Shown here: positions 1 through 11,452 of the stretch, one piece after another
Layout of the letters: every line of letters begins with the position of its first letter
How positions within the stretch are numbered: the first letter of the stretch is position 1
Assembly (NCBI RefSeq): GCF_050624435.1
Contig: NC_134539.1
Coordinates: forward strand, 144,494,025 to 144,558,024
Reading direction: 5' to 3'
Length of the DNA: 64,000 nucleotides
Source of the DNA: Tenrec ecaudatus
Taxonomy: Eukaryota > Chordata > Mammalia > Afrosoricida > Tenrecidae
The notes under the pieces: generated by a model
Database searches by the model: none
The model's input: the letters and a program-made list of their open reading frames with translations, nothing else
Told to the model about the DNA's origin: nothing
Program-made: the position numbers and the translations under genes

Positions 1-2920
1 CGGTCTCCATTAGTCTATCATTGGCTCGATCAATTTAGCAGCAGTACTAGAATCTCAGTTTGAAGAGGTTGTGGCACATGTAGAAATATTAATCATGGAC
101 CTTTTTGAAGCCCCCTTGTACATACAAAATGCCCTAAATAACAGTACCCATAAGCTTCAGGACATTAAAACGGAAATAGCAATGATGAAAAAAAGGAGTT
201 CTCCAAAATAGAACGGCCTCTGACAATCTCTCAGCTGCCCACAGAGGTACTTGGCCATAATCAATGCGGACTGTACTCTATATTAATCATAAACAATGCG
301 AGTGTCTTACCTTGATTCTGTTCCTTTCTTATCTGATGTTATGTCATTGGTTTTTCTGTTATGTCAGATGATGGGGAAAATTGCTTGTTTGGGTTATTTT
401 TTAAAATCTTTATATTCCTCATTGTTTCTATTATTGTAATCCTAGAATGCTCTTCTGCTTTAGCTGAATGCCTTTTAGCCATGAAATGCTGCACTGCGAC
501 ACTATGTGACCTTTCTCACACAGTCATGCTGGCTCCACAGGTTTTCATCAATGATCGTGATGCTTAATCTCCTTTGCGTCCCTGCATGTGTCATTCTGGC
601 CTCTGTCATTCTCTCCTGACTCTGAGACAGGTTCCTCAATATGGCCTTGAGTAGTAAGCCAGTCCTCGCAAAACCTACTCACCCTGAAGATGAGGCCTGT
701 TAATTTGGCAAGCTAACGAAATAATTTTTAACTCAGGTTCCTCCAGAAAACAAAGTCCTTGCAGAAAACAAGCTACTCCATTGCATGCAATCGGCATCCC
801 CTAGAGGAGGCTTGATCAAAGAGGGAAATGTAAGCAGAAAGTTTCAAACTGGAGGCGCTGTGTCAGATTTCAGAAGCCTGGAGCCAACATGTATTCCCAG
901 GAAACAAAAGGTCAGGACTGACGCTATTTGTTCATGCAAAGAGTGTGCCAAGATATAAACAGTGTGTTCCCAGGAATAATAGGTTCATGATGATAATCGT
1001 GTCTAACCCAATCCGCTGATAGCACTCACCTACGTAGTAACTCACTCTCTCCTGGCCAAACCTTCCGTTTCAGGAAACTTCAAGCTGAAACTAATCTGAT
1101 CTGTCATCAGTCATCAGCCCCCTCCCTATCTTTCCTTGACCATCTACAGCCGTTTAGGTGTTTGAGTGGTAGAATGCATTTTTCTTAGCACGACGCAGCT
1201 TGAGCCTTGCAAGTCCTCAGTATGTCTTTTCTTTCCATCTTAGCAGACAGAGTATGAGATTTCCTTTTTTGACAGCGTCCATCCTTGGAAAATATCTCCT
1301 AGTACCTTTTGAGGAGAAATCCCAGGGAAGGTTCTAAGAGCTTCACCAACAGGACATTTAGTCCTTCTGTTCAGGGATAGGACTTTGTTCAAGAAAAAAC
1401 ACAGACAATGCCAACATCGAAGCGCAAGTGTCTTGCCTTCAGGAATCTTGGCCCCAGTGTATTGGCAGCCCCGTTTCATGAAAATCATCTAAAACTGAGG
1501 ACAAAGAGCCCTGATAGGCAGTTTGGCGACTCCCTTCAAGTCAGTTCAGAAGCAGCACCACCCCAGTGTCAAATCTGTTCTCAGAAATGTGCGCAAGAAA
1601 ACTCTCTGGGGACCCCGGGGAGCCTGGATAGAGTGCACTGGCTCCCGGACAGGACAAAGAACAAAATAATACTCTGTCTATATATATATATATTTTTAAA
1701 ACCCACAAAACTGGTTTACTTTCTCTCTCTCTTTCTCTTTGTGGAAGGGTGGAGAGTGTTTGTATTTCTCTTCATCGTGCACCAAATCCCTAAAGACCAC
1801 AAAGAAAGCCCGACAGAGCCGGCATTCCTGTGAATGCCGTCAGAACAGGAGCTGCTCATCAGGGAAGCAAACCGTGAAAAGGAGATTTCTGTCTCCCATA
1901 GTATGAGGAAGTGCTTAGCTCTTCACACCGGGCTCCAGGAAGCGCGGAGGAGCTCGGTGGGAGAGATGCGAGGATGAGGATCGAGGCGGCACCAAGGGCT
2001 TGGTGATGGGTTGGGTGGGGCCAGGGAAGGGGAGCAAAAGCCAACCAAGTAAAGAAACACACTAAAGAAAACCAGTGGGCTTGTGATACAAACACAGCTT
2101 TCCAATGGACTCCCCTGACTCCTCTCCAAGGGAGCGAAATGTCCTCTAAGTAGAATCAGAATTTGTCCCCAGCTCATGATCAGAGACTGCTCAGGGGAGT
2201 AGCGTCACAAATCGGGTTTAGGCCAGGGGTAATGTGTCTTCTCAACAAATCGTCTCAAAAGGAAAGAGCCCTCCTTTAGAAGAACCCTTAGTCTGTAGTC
2301 CCACCGCTCTGAGCCACAGGGCAGCAGACCTGGGTTCTAGCAGTCCCTGCTAAGAGCTGTACCACAGAAAGCTACCCCAAACGGCTAGCACTCTTGGTCT
2401 CCTCCTCTGCACACAAAAAAGGCCAAACTACCGTCCATCTCTCCTAGCCTTCTCTCCCAAGTCTAAAATCCTAGACTCTCCATCACCAAATATTTCAAAT
2501 GAAGTCAACAAGAACTTTCTCTTAGCAACTATCAGCCCCCAGGGGCCTTTCCTGCTCAAGACTTTCCAGCAGGCTTATGTTTAGTCCCAAGATGGGGACT
2601 CCGTCTACCATAATCAAATGAGGCACTATTCCAAGGAGGCCCTTAAAATTAACCCGCACGCGGTTAGTTCTTTTAATTATTTATTGACGCTGAAATGAAT
2701 GTCTTTCATTTTTTTCTGTTTAAAAAAAAAATGCTCCTCTAAACTGCGGTTCAGTTTATCTTCTTTCTCTCCCAGAGCTGTGTGCGCCTAGAACTGGGGA
2801 ACATGTCGGGAGTTAAAATGAGGCTAGAGAAACCCCAGTACTCTTTCTGTCGCAATTCAAAAGGCCTCGGAGTTTTCATTTAGTTCACAGTGCTGGCTTG
2901 ATCCATTTTCAAGAAACATT

Positions 2921-2921
<1 letters not shown>
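1..2921 (-). other. PITPNC1: PITPNC1 intron 1, mostly unique sequence
   Basis: No exon, RNA gene or clear young repeat recognised. The first 118 bases end in a degenerate mariner-MITE-like end (TTTTTGAAGCCCCCTTG followed by TA). A short (TA)n run lies near 1680 and a pyrimidine tract near 1720. Confidence 0.5.
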
Positions 2922-2963
<42 letters not shown>

Positions 2964-3333
2964 CCCCCGCCCAGCGTTTGCTTACACACACACACACACT
3001 CACCCTCCCCCGCCCAGCGTTTGCTTACACACACACACACACCCTCCCCCGCCCAGCGTTTGCTTACACACACACACACACACACACCCTCCCCCGCCCA
3101 GCGTTGGCTTACACACACACACCCTCCCCCCCCCAGCGTTTGCTTACACACACACCCTCCCCCGGCCCAGCGTTTGCTTACACACACACACACACACTCA
3201 CCCTCCCCCGCCCAGCGTTTGCTTACACACACACACACACCCTCCCCCGCCCAGCGTTTGCTTACACACACACACTCCCCCGCCCAGCGTTTGCTTACAC
3301 ACACACACACACCCTCCCCCGCCCAGCGTTTGC

Positions 3334-3369
<36 letters not shown>

Positions 3370-3617
3370 CCCCGCCCAGCATTTGCTTACACACACACAC
3401 ACACCCTCCCCCGCCCAGCGTTTGCTTGCACACACACACACACCCTCCCCCGCCCAGCGTTTGCTTACACACACACACACACACACACCCTCCCCCGCCC
3501 AGCGTTTGCTTACACACACACACACTCCCCGCCCAGCGTTTGCTTACACACACACACACACACACTCCCCGCCCAGCGTTTGCTTACACACACACACACT
3601 CCCCCGCCCAGCGTTTG

Positions 3618-3660
<43 letters not shown>

Positions 3661-3682
3661 CCTCCCCCGCCCGGCATTTGCC
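2922..3682. repeat. Compound (CA)n minisatellite, 18 units
   Basis: Blocks of (CA)n of variable length alternate with a 20-25-base segment whose core is CCGCCCAGCGTTTGCTTA. I count 18 segments, with variants such as GCGTTGGCTT, GCATTTGCTT and a final GCATTTGCC. Units differ mostly in (CA)n length, as expected from slippage plus unequal exchange. It lies in PITPNC1 intron 1. Long open frames here on both strands are an artefact of the repeat. Confidence 0.95.
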
Positions 3683-3749
3683 AGATTAAATGCTTATGAC
3701 AGGCGACAGGCAGAGATAGCAAACAAATCGTGGATTTTAGCATGGCTCT

Positions 3750-3845
3750 GCCGTGGCCATTAACTAGTCATGTGGCTCAGGGAACATGAGTTAACCTCTC
3801 GGAATCTCACTTTACCCATCTGCAAAATGTGGGTTTTAACACATC
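3750..3845 (+). mobile_element. MIR SINE fragment
   Basis: CTAGTCATGTGGCTCAGGG, then TTAACCTCTCGGAATCTCAC and CATCTGCAAAATGTGGG, follow the order of the MIR core. It is an ancient copy, heavily diverged. Confidence 0.65.
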
Positions 3846-4253
3846 TTTCCCCCTAGCACTCTCCCCGCCCCCAGCCTGCACCTCCACACTAACTGGACAA
3901 GGCCAGGGGAAGCACCCCCCAGGTTCTGTCACTAGCTGTTTGACATCTGATTGTTCAAGATAAAGAGAATGTGTCTTATTTTCGGAGCTCCGGGCACTGC
4001 TGCTAATGAACTCCAGGGTTTAGGCAGAAATGCCATGGAAAAGGTCCATCTAGGTTGACTCAAGACCTAAAAAGCAAACCAGGAGTGGAAGCATCCGCAT
4101 GCAGAACTCAGAAATCATCTTGAAACCTCGAACCAACACTGTCACATGAAGCCCTCCTTAAAATGAAACAACAGTTTAGCCCAATTAATACAGAACATGT
4201 ACCTTGAACATGGTGCTCTTATTAAAAATGTATCTATGAATATTACTTGACCA

Positions 4254-4440
4254 AGAAAACCTGGTGGTGCAGTGCTTAATGCACTCACCTGCAATTGAAA
4301 GGTTGGCAGTTGAAACCCAGCAGCAGCTGCACAGAAGGAAGATGGGGCAGCTGTAAGATTACAGCCTTGGGCACTCCGTGGGGCAGATCTGCTCTGCCCT
4401 TTAGGGGGCGCTTTCAGTTGGAATCAACTTGATGGTCATC
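4254..4440 (+). mobile_element. AfroSINE, near full length
   Basis: Starts CCTGGTGGTGCAGTG like the tRNA-derived head, carries the GGTTGGCAGTTGAAACCC B-box region, and ends with the TTGGAATCAACTTGATGG tail. It stands 43 bases before a SPIN element. Confidence 0.9.
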
Positions 4441-4483
4441 CTTTGGGGTTTGGTTTTATAAAGTGACATCAGTTCAGCTAAAG

Positions 4484-4675
4484 CAGTGGTTCTCAAACTT
4501 CCTAATGCCTCCACCCTTTCATACAGTTCCTCATGTTGTGGTGACCCCCAAACCATAAAATTATTTTCGTTGCTACTTCATCACTGTCATTTTGCTACTG
4601 TTATGAATCAGGCGACTCCTGTGAAAGGGTCGTTGGAGCCCAAAGGGGTAGAGACCCACAGGCTGAGAACGGCTA
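4484..4675 (+). mobile_element. SPIN hAT element, short non-autonomous copy 1
   Basis: A 192-base element with terminal inverted repeats CAGTGGTTCTCAA and CTGAGAACGGCTA. It is flanked by near-identical 8-base duplications, AGCTAAAG on the left and CTCTAAAG on the right. The interior is the SPIN non-autonomous sequence with an internal deletion. Confidence 0.92.
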
Positions 4676-4835
4676 CTCTAAAGCAAGGTTGACAACTTTG
4701 AAGGACGGGCAGCCTAAATGAATGCAGATGAAACAATATGGGTGGAGAATGATGAGGAGTATGTAGCCAGTGCTATTGAACTGTTTGTGGAAATTGCGAA
4801 TGGATGTATGTCTGGTTGCGCTCACTGCCACCAAA

Positions 4836-5007
4836 GGAACCCTGATGGTCTACTGGTTACGCTTTGGGCTGCTAACATCACGGTGTGCAGTTCAAAACCA
4901 CCAACTGCTCTGTGGGAGAAAGGGAAGGCTCTGTAAAACTCCACAGATGCCGTTCTGCCCTGACCTAGAGAGCCACTATGAGTCAGAATGGACTTGTTAA
5001 CAGTGAG
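4836..5007 (+). mobile_element. AfroSINE
   Basis: Begins GGAACCCTGATGGTCTACTG, has GTGCAGTTCAAAACCACCAA, and ends AGTCAGAATGGACTTG before an A-poor junction. Confidence 0.85.
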
Positions 5008-5114
5008 TTGTTGTTTTATTGCCATTACAACAAACCCAAAACATTAAAATTAAAGATAAGCACAGGGCCTTGATAAAGCTAGCAGAAACTTTCTAGGTAT
5101 CTAGATGCAAGTCA

Positions 5115-5308
5115 GGAGTTCTGAGGTGGAGTGGAATACACGGTGGGCAGCTAACCTCCAAGTCAGCAGTTTGGATCCACCAGGCTCCATGGGAACAAGG
5201 TAAAGCTGTCTGTCCCTGTAAAGCTTTACAGCCTCAGAAACCCCCAAGGGCAGTTCGACTCTGTCCTATCAGGTCCCCATGAGTCAGAACTGACGCTCTG
5301 GTCAGGAG
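5115..5308 (+). mobile_element. AfroSINE with diverged head
   Basis: The head is degenerate, but AGTCAGCAGTTTGGATCCAC, a GGGCAGTTCGACTCTGTCC box and GAGTCAGAACTGACGC are in the right order and spacing. Confidence 0.8.
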
Positions 5309-5514
5309 TTTGGTCAAAGTGTCAGTGGCTGCTGCAGAAGACATCAGTCATGACTCTACTTGCTTGGGTATCCAAGAAGTGGAGGAGAGGCACTTGGAGA
5401 CTCTGAAGGTTAACGTGACCTTGGCCTTGCTTCCTTATCACTGGCCTGTTGAGCAAGCCTCCTGTCTGGAATAAATCATTTCTACCAAGAAGATGTACCA
5501 GGGTCTCCAACCTC

Positions 5515-5660
5515 AGTGCCAGTGAACACAGTTTATTTGGAAGTAGGGTCTTTGAGGAAGATGGTATCAGTAGTACGAATACAGGGGGTCCTGACCCAAC
5601 CTCATACAAAAAGCAGAAAACAGGACGAGGAGCAGAAGACAAGGGTAAAGATGGGCTTGG
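5515..5660 (+). mobile_element. Probable MLT1-type MaLR LTR fragment
   Basis: TTTGGAAGTAGGGTCTTTG and the following GATG and GGGTCCTGACCCAA resemble the internal block of old MaLR LTRs. Short and diverged, so only moderately supported. Confidence 0.45.
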
Positions 5661-6239
5661 GAAGGCTAGGCTATTCTGCAGCTGCTCACGCCTCCTTGGG
5701 CCTCTAGGACTGTGAGAGAAGTTATATCTGTTCTTTAAAGTTAAAAACCAACCTCTTCAAAAGAGCAAAAAAAGCAGGCGCCCAAAACTCTGCCCAAGTA
5801 GCTGGTAAATGTCTCCTTTGAAGAGACTATTGAGCCACTTCCCAGTTTTCAGTGTTACGGTCAGTGGGACATAGGGCAATGGGGATTCTCTGAGAATGTG
5901 CATTTTCCTGTCAGTTCAGACTCGAGGGTGGAGCGTATCAAGTAAGCCAGGCCCCTTTTCCTGGTTCATCAGCTGAGCCGGTCATTCTAAATCCTTTCCA
6001 TTTGAAATCTCTGTCAGTCCACAGCGCTCATGTGCTTCTCTGATAAAGCAGAAAATGACTTTAGAACAGGACCTGGCCGAAAAGGAACCAGGCTTACTTT
6101 AGCTCAGATGAAGTAGACATTAATTCACTTATAATTACACATTATAGGGCAGGTGCAGTCTGATTTTGCTAGCTAATTAAGAAAGGAAGGGCTCCGCCTA
6201 GACCACTCAAATGTGATGACCTCAGTGTAGTTGTGAGTG

Positions 6240-6242
<3 letters not shown>

Positions 6243-6270
<28 letters not shown>
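6243..6270. repeat. (CA)n microsatellite
   Basis: A perfect run of CA dinucleotides, about 14 units. Confidence 0.97.
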
Positions 6271-6274
<4 letters not shown>

Positions 6275-6362
6275 AGAGCACTGAGTGTTTTAAGAGAGAA
6301 TGATAAGGGGGGTGAGATGTATATAGATAGTCTGCAGGCTGAGAAAAGAGAAGATTCTAGAG

Positions 6363-6556
6363 CAGTGGTCCTCAACCTTCCTTATGCCACAACCCTTGAA
6401 TACGGTTCCTCATGTGACCACCACCCCCCAACCATAACATTATTTTATGTTGCTATTTCATAACGGTAATTTTGCTACTGTTAGGAATCAGGTGATGGCT
6501 GTGTAAGGGTCTTTCGACCCTCAAAGGGGTCAAGACCCACAGGTTGAGAACTGCTG
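6363..6556 (+). mobile_element. SPIN hAT element, short copy 2, with a perfect 8-bp target duplication
   Basis: A 194-base copy bounded by CAGTGGTCCTCAACC and TTGAGAACTGCTG. The flanks are identical: TTCTAGAG at 6355-6362 and at 6557-6564. This matches the hAT target preference (nTCTAGAn). Confidence 0.96.
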
Positions 6557-8029
6557 TTCTAGAGCTATGTTCTTCACTTTCACTTGCTTTTCTTTTCTTT
6601 TTTGTATTTCACACAATACCAACACGGGCCCTGGACGCCAGACCCCCATCAGATGCAACTCAGATGCATCACACCCCAGAGAAGCCCAGGGGGTGGGTGA
6701 TGGTAACTTTTTCTAGAAGCACTACCCCCTCTCGGTGGGCTTTCCTCACCAAGCTGTGTGAGGCTCCTCCACTTTTGTCCACAAAGTCGGGGTTCGCGGG
6801 AACGCCCATTCCCGCAGCTCTGCCTACCCACACGGCGTCCATCCTTCAAGACGCTGCTCAAATGCGAGCTTCTCAACTGCCACCAAACGCAAACGCGTGG
6901 CTGACCACTCTGGTCAGGGCTCTCCCGGGATCGGGATCGGAGTTACTTTGCAACTTGCCTTGGGTTGCACTTGGGTCACGCGTTAGCACGTGCTGCAAGT
7001 TCCTGGTGAGCACACAGCCAGGGCCCAGTTACCCACCTCTCTGCCTCCGCCTCAGCATACCGGGCCCTGCCTTCCACAAAGCAGTCATAATAACTGATCC
7101 ATTAACTTAGATACAGACATAGCTCCGACCCCGGTTGCTCCGGTGCTGTCACACCAAACCAAAGGAGTGCGGTTCAAGTCGCCCTGGCTGGCTCCCCGCC
7201 GCCAGCAGTGCCCGGGCAGAATCTGGGCAGTGGGCAGGAAGGAGCGGAGGGACGGGAGACCCGCACGGAGGCACGCCGCTTCCGGAAGGAAGGATGGGCC
7301 GGGGGCGTCGCGGGTCCCGGGCTGCAGCCCCAGAGCGGCGGGCCTCGACCCCCAGCGGGCCGGGCGGCACCGCGTGCTGGAGCGCCCCCCTGTGGCCCGG
7401 CGGCAGCCCCCGCCGCTCCCCACCCACCTCGCTCCCCGCGGCGGAAGAAACGCGAGCCCAGAAAGTTTCCGCGCCAGGCCGCTGGCGAAAGGTCGGAGCC
7501 GGGTCCCGGGGCCTCGGGGCGCGGGCGTGGCGGGAGCGGAGCCCAAGCCCGCGGTGGCCGCGAGGCCCAGGGGCGCAGACGGTTCCCGGCGAGCCTCCAA
7601 AGGGTCCCCGGCCGCCCCCGGGCGGGGCTGGGGTCCCCCGGAGCCCAAGAGCGCAGGGCTTCTCCCCACGCCCGACCTTCCAGCGTAGGGCGAGCCGGAC
7701 AGTGGCCGGGCCCACCGCCGGGGCCAGGGACACCTTCCAACCCCACCTTGCGGGGCACGTTTGGGGCGCTCGGGTTTGCATTCTTCCTTGGAGGGGGGGT
7801 GCGGTGTGATCCCCAAGAGCCCACCCGGAGCCCACCGCCCCACCCAGCGCCGCCCTCCCCCACCGGGTGACAAGTGGGCAAACTGCAAACCTTCCCTCGC
7901 GTCCCCTTCCAGCCTCGGGGAGCTGGCGAGCGTGCCCGCCGGGTTTCCTGGCGGTCCGCAGTGGAGCCGCCTGCCCAGGGGGTCGCGGCGGCCCTGGGAG
8001 AGCGAGGCCCGGCCTGGCGCGGCGCTTAC

Positions 8030-8077
8030 CTCGTCCACGGTGAGGGGCATGCAGATCCGGTACTCCTTCAGCAGCAT
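8030..8077 (-). CDS. PITPNC1: PITPNC1 coding exon 1 (first 16 residues)
   Basis: On the minus strand the frame from 8077 reads MLLKEYRICMPLTVDE and meets a consensus donor GAG|GTAAGC at 8030/8029. This is the known N-terminus of cytoplasmic phosphatidylinositol transfer protein 1 (RdgB-beta), a soluble lipid-transfer protein that carries phosphatidic acid and phosphatidylinositol. The start has a good context (ACCATGC). The rest of the gene is beyond base 1 because intron 1 is very long in mammals. The head-to-head arrangement with PSMD12 matches the human locus. The open frame continuing past the donor is intron read-through, not protein. Confidence 0.93.
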
Positions 8078-8868
8078 GGTCCCGCCGGCGCCGACCCCCG
8101 GGGCGGGAAGCGCCCCCAGACCAACAAGGGTGCCGCCCGGGCGCGGGCAGGGCGAGCTCAGCTCCTGGCTCCCTCCTCGGCGCCCGCGAGCATGGCAAGG
8201 TTTGGGTCCCGGTGCGCGCCGCTGCCCCGCGCTCCTGCCTCGCCGAGGTGGCCGCTCCCGGAACGCGGGCTTGCAAAGTCGGAGCCGGAGGGAGAGGGAG
8301 CCGCAGGCAGTGGCTCCGATCGGCAGCCCGGGGCTGTAGAGGCGACTGGAAGATCAGGACTTGCCCGCCGGGGGACCCGCGGGGGAGGAATGGAGCTTTC
8401 CGAAAATGAAAACGAATGCACACAAGTCCCCCCCTGGACCCGCCTCGGACACAATCCAGGAACCCGGAGACCCCTCGGCCGGTTGGTCCCCCCGGTGCTA
8501 ATGTCACCGAGCGCCGCGCAGCCGGAGCCCGAGCCGCTGACTTCCCAGACAAAGGCTCGCCGGGCTCCTCTCCGCCCGCGGTAAACAAGGCTTCCTTCCC
8601 GTTTTAGGGCCAGTCCCCGGGCCACTAGCGGGCTCGGCGGGGAGAGGAACGGGAAGCCGCGGCCGCCGTTCGCCGGGCCCGACCGGGGCCGCTGGTTCCT
8701 CCGAGCTGGGCCGGCTGCTGCGAGAGCCGGCGCCCGGCGCGCGCTCCCCGCCCGGAGTCCCCTCGGCCCGCGAGCGCCGAGCGTGCCCGCGAGTTTGCAG
8801 CCGCGGCGCTGGGGCCGGAGTCGGCGCGAGCTGCAGTGTGCCGGGGCCGGGAGGTGGGTGCGGGAGGA

Positions 8869-8902
8869 GGGCGTGCGAGCGAGCGAGCGAGCCAGCGAGC
8901 GA
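8869..8902. repeat. Simple (GCGA)n tract in the PITPNC1 5' region
   Basis: Tetranucleotide repeats of GCGA, slightly interrupted by GCCA, in the CpG island upstream of PITPNC1. It probably lies in the 5' UTR or core promoter. Confidence 0.8.
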
Positions 8903-8960
8903 ACCAGGCTGACATCAGCAGCGGCTGCGGCGGGGAGGGTAGCCCCATCCGGCCAATAGG

Positions 8961-10224
8961 GAAATGGCAAAGAATGTGGACGATTTAAACAAAACAGCAT
9001 GTCTCTCCCGGGCGGCTGCCAGACGGCCGGGCTGCTGCTCAGCCTAGGCCAGCGGGGCCTGGGGAGGCCTGGGAGAGGGGCGCCCCTCGGCTCCTCCACC
9101 CCCAGGCCGCAGGGTCGGCCCCGCCACTCGGGACATTTGGGGATTCCAGGTCCAGGAACGTGCCTTGATCTTGAGGCTTTTGTAGAAAGCCCACCAGCCG
9201 CCACTACTCCCACCTTTGGTCCAAGCAACCCATCCCAGTGCCTGGTTTCATAACTGGCTTGAGAGAGGGAATCCTGGGAAACCGACAAGTGCAAACGATG
9301 TGAATGGAAGTGCAAATCACACAGATCTCACAGAAGGGCCTGGAACCACGACGTGGGGATGTGGGGGGTGCATTCAGTAGAGCCCACACTGTCTTTTCCC
9401 CTGCCCTGGCCCCGGCTGCAGCAGTCTGGAATCGGTTTTCTCATCAGCACTCTTAAGTTCAAAAAGTCACAGTGAAATGTCAATGAAAATGCCTGGAGTG
9501 TTGGTATTTCATCCATATTAAACAGATCCCTCATTTTAACCACAAGAGGCACATTCTTCAGTTACTCAGGAAGCAGCATGTAACTGCTGAAGTCTGTTTT
9601 TCATTTGTCTGGTATTTTTAAGCTTGTTTTTCCAAAGAAAAGTTGCCGGGTGAAAAAAATGCCTGCATGCAGAAGGGTCTGGACACACCATCTTTTCTAG
9701 GAAGACAGGCATCCATTCGCTAGCGTTTGGGAGCCAGTCCTACAGTTTGGGTAGCAGAACCAATGTGGCCTCAATATCCTAGGATTTTAAAATATGAGGA
9801 ATGAGCCATTATTAACATTGGTGATGATACGCTTATAACCCTCCCCCCACAATAAATTTATCCAGATGGAGAGAATTTATAACTGTGCAAACATGATACA
9901 AAACCTGCTAGAAAAATGACACCCGGAATTCAGCTTATATTTTTGCAACAACTCTTTTCTAGATAAATGCTTCCCAGCGTTGGCTCACCAAGATTCGCAG
10001 CAACTAATTAAAGCTAAAGCAAATTCCTCGAGGTGGAGAATCTAAATCTGACACTGTAGTGTGGAACAATAACACCCCGAAAGCCTGTGATACGGAAAGC
10101 AGCTCGCGCTCTTTCTTTTTTCGGCTTCGTACTTGAAGCCAAGTGTAGTGGCTTCACTTCTGGCACCCAATAGTCTTCCCAGAGGCGGTCAGGGAAGGTA
10201 TGGGCTAGCCATATGCGCCCTTTA
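8961..10224. other. Intergenic sequence upstream of PITPNC1
   Basis: The first 200 bases are still GC-rich; the remainder is AT-rich unique sequence with no recognised repeat or exon. Low repeat density next to a developmental-type promoter could reflect regulatory constraint, but I cannot test conservation here. Confidence 0.45.
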
Positions 10225-10500
10225 CCTTTCAGAATGCGGTGGTCTCTGTTCCTGAGGCTGTCTCACGTGCATTTTGGACATGTCATCAAGAAGGAACAAT
10301 GCCTGGAGAAGGACAGCATGTTTGGGAAAAGAGGGGTCAGGGCAAAAGAAGACCCATCAATGAGGTGGACTGGCACAGCAGCTGCAACAATGGGTTCTAT
10401 CGGCATGGACTATGAGAACAGCGTAAGGCTGGACAGGGGGTTTGCTTCTACACACAGTTGCTACGAATCAGAACCTGACAACAGGACAAAAACACCCCTT
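10225..10500 (+). mobile_element. RTE-clade LINE 3' fragment, sense
   Basis: CATTTTGGACATGTCATCAA, a CTGGAGAAGGACAGCATG block and GGCTGCAACAATGGG-like sequence are the C-terminal end of the RTE reverse-transcriptase ORF and 3' UTR. Frames are broken. Confidence 0.85.
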
Positions 10501-10528
10501 CCTTCCTGGATCTCTCTCAAAATCTCAA

Positions 10529-10672
10529 ACCCACTGCCATCAGGCAATGCTGATTCATAGCAACCCTGTAGCGCAGGACACAACTGCCCCTTGGGTTTCC
10601 AAGGCCACAACTCTTTATGAGACTAGAAAACCTCCTCTTTCACCCTTGGAGCAGCTGGTGGAACTGTCTAGA
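10529..10672 (-). mobile_element. AfroSINE, antisense
   Basis: Reads CACTGCCATCAGGCAATGCT, then AGCAACCCTGTAGCGCAGG and GGTTTCCAAGG, the reverse complement of the SINE body. The head end is lost or diverged. Confidence 0.8.
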
Positions 10673-11369
10673 TGTGGAAAATGGATTCTGTAACTAAGCA
10701 GTTACTGAGGAAATACTGTGAAGAAAGTGTCTCTCCGAATTCCACACACTGTAAATGTGTCCCCCACTCCCCTGGTCCTCGCTGTTGAAAGGTGACCTGT
10801 CCCCCGGGCTTTCTTTCCTGTTTATGCAGTCCATTCAGCACGCCTGATCACATCTGACTAACAGAAGCACAGCTAGGCTCCTTGCCACCTTCCAAATCTG
10901 TTAGTGATTCTGTATGGCCAAAATTCCATGGCAGAGGTTCCAGGCACTGCATCTACCTTCCCCACATTATCCTGCCACCTGCCACTAACGACTCCAAAGT
11001 TAACATTATTGGGTGCAGGTGACCTCTACTTTCCTACTTGAACCTTTCCCCTCTTGCTATTGTCTTCCCAGAGTCCCTCCCCCAATCCCACGCGCCCACT
11101 GGCCCCATTATTGTGCTAGAGACTGTCTGAGAGAAGGTCTTTGTTACAGTTAGACAGAGGATGGAAAACCGAGGGAGAATTGAAAAAGATTTGGATGGAC
11201 CTTGCAGATGGATTGACTTACCACAGAGCTTGGGTGGAAGAGACCTACCTAGCTTGTTCATTCACAACCCATTCGCACAAAGGAGGGAGGACGCCATCTA
11301 TTGGTCAAATGTGGTTCTTTAAACCTTTTTTTTTAAATAAGCCATTTCAGCAAATCTGGCAAGGAGGGT
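10673..11369. other. Intergenic, nothing recognised
   Basis: Unique-looking sequence between an AfroSINE and a mariner MITE; no gene, RNA or repeat signature seen. Confidence 0.4.
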
Positions 11370-11452
11370 GGGAGAAGGGGCTTCAAAAAAGTTCATAGAA
11401 AATTTCCATTATCTTTTCATCCCGTTTTCCCATGAACTTCTTAAAGTGCCCT
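11370..11452. mobile_element. Palindromic mariner-like MITE, copy 1
   Basis: CTTCAAAAAAGTTCATAG on the left is mirrored by CCCATGAACTTCTTAAAG on the right around an AT-rich centre, ending next to TA. The left end is worn. Confidence 0.7.

Larger units (their letters stand above)
5720..7149 (-). other. PITPNC1: PITPNC1 intron 1, no gene seen
   Basis: Apart from the microsatellite and SPIN copy listed separately, this stretch is unique sequence. GC content rises from about 6.6 kb towards the CpG island. Confidence 0.5.
7150..8960 (-). promoter_or_regulatory. PITPNC1: PITPNC1 CpG island, promoter and 5' UTR
   Basis: A 1.8 kb strongly GC-rich, CpG-dense block surrounds exon 1 and extends into intron 1. 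Upstream of the start codon (higher coordinates) lie GC-box-like GGGGCGGG and CCCCGCCC runs, a (GAGC)n tract at 8869-8902 and an inverted CCAAT box at 8953-8957. No TATA box is seen. The long open frames here on both strands are by-products of high GC. Confidence 0.85.

Noticed and set aside
2922-3682. CRISPR-like array of repeats and spacers
   Set aside because: The variable parts are only CA dinucleotides of different length, and this is mammalian DNA. It is a minisatellite.
2898-3763. Open frames of 218-263 codons on both strands
   Set aside because: They are translations of the (CA)n minisatellite, with Thr-His or Cys-Val repetition, and are not a protein.
4718-4936. Protein-like frame starting MNADETIWVENDEEYVA
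   Set aside because: It is short, runs into an AfroSINE, and has no splice or promoter context. I could not link it to any known protein.
7085-9315. Open frames of up to 479 codons on the minus strand and 236 on the plus strand
   Set aside because: Low stop-codon frequency in the PITPNC1 CpG island explains them. Only the 16-codon exon 1 ending in a splice donor is supported.
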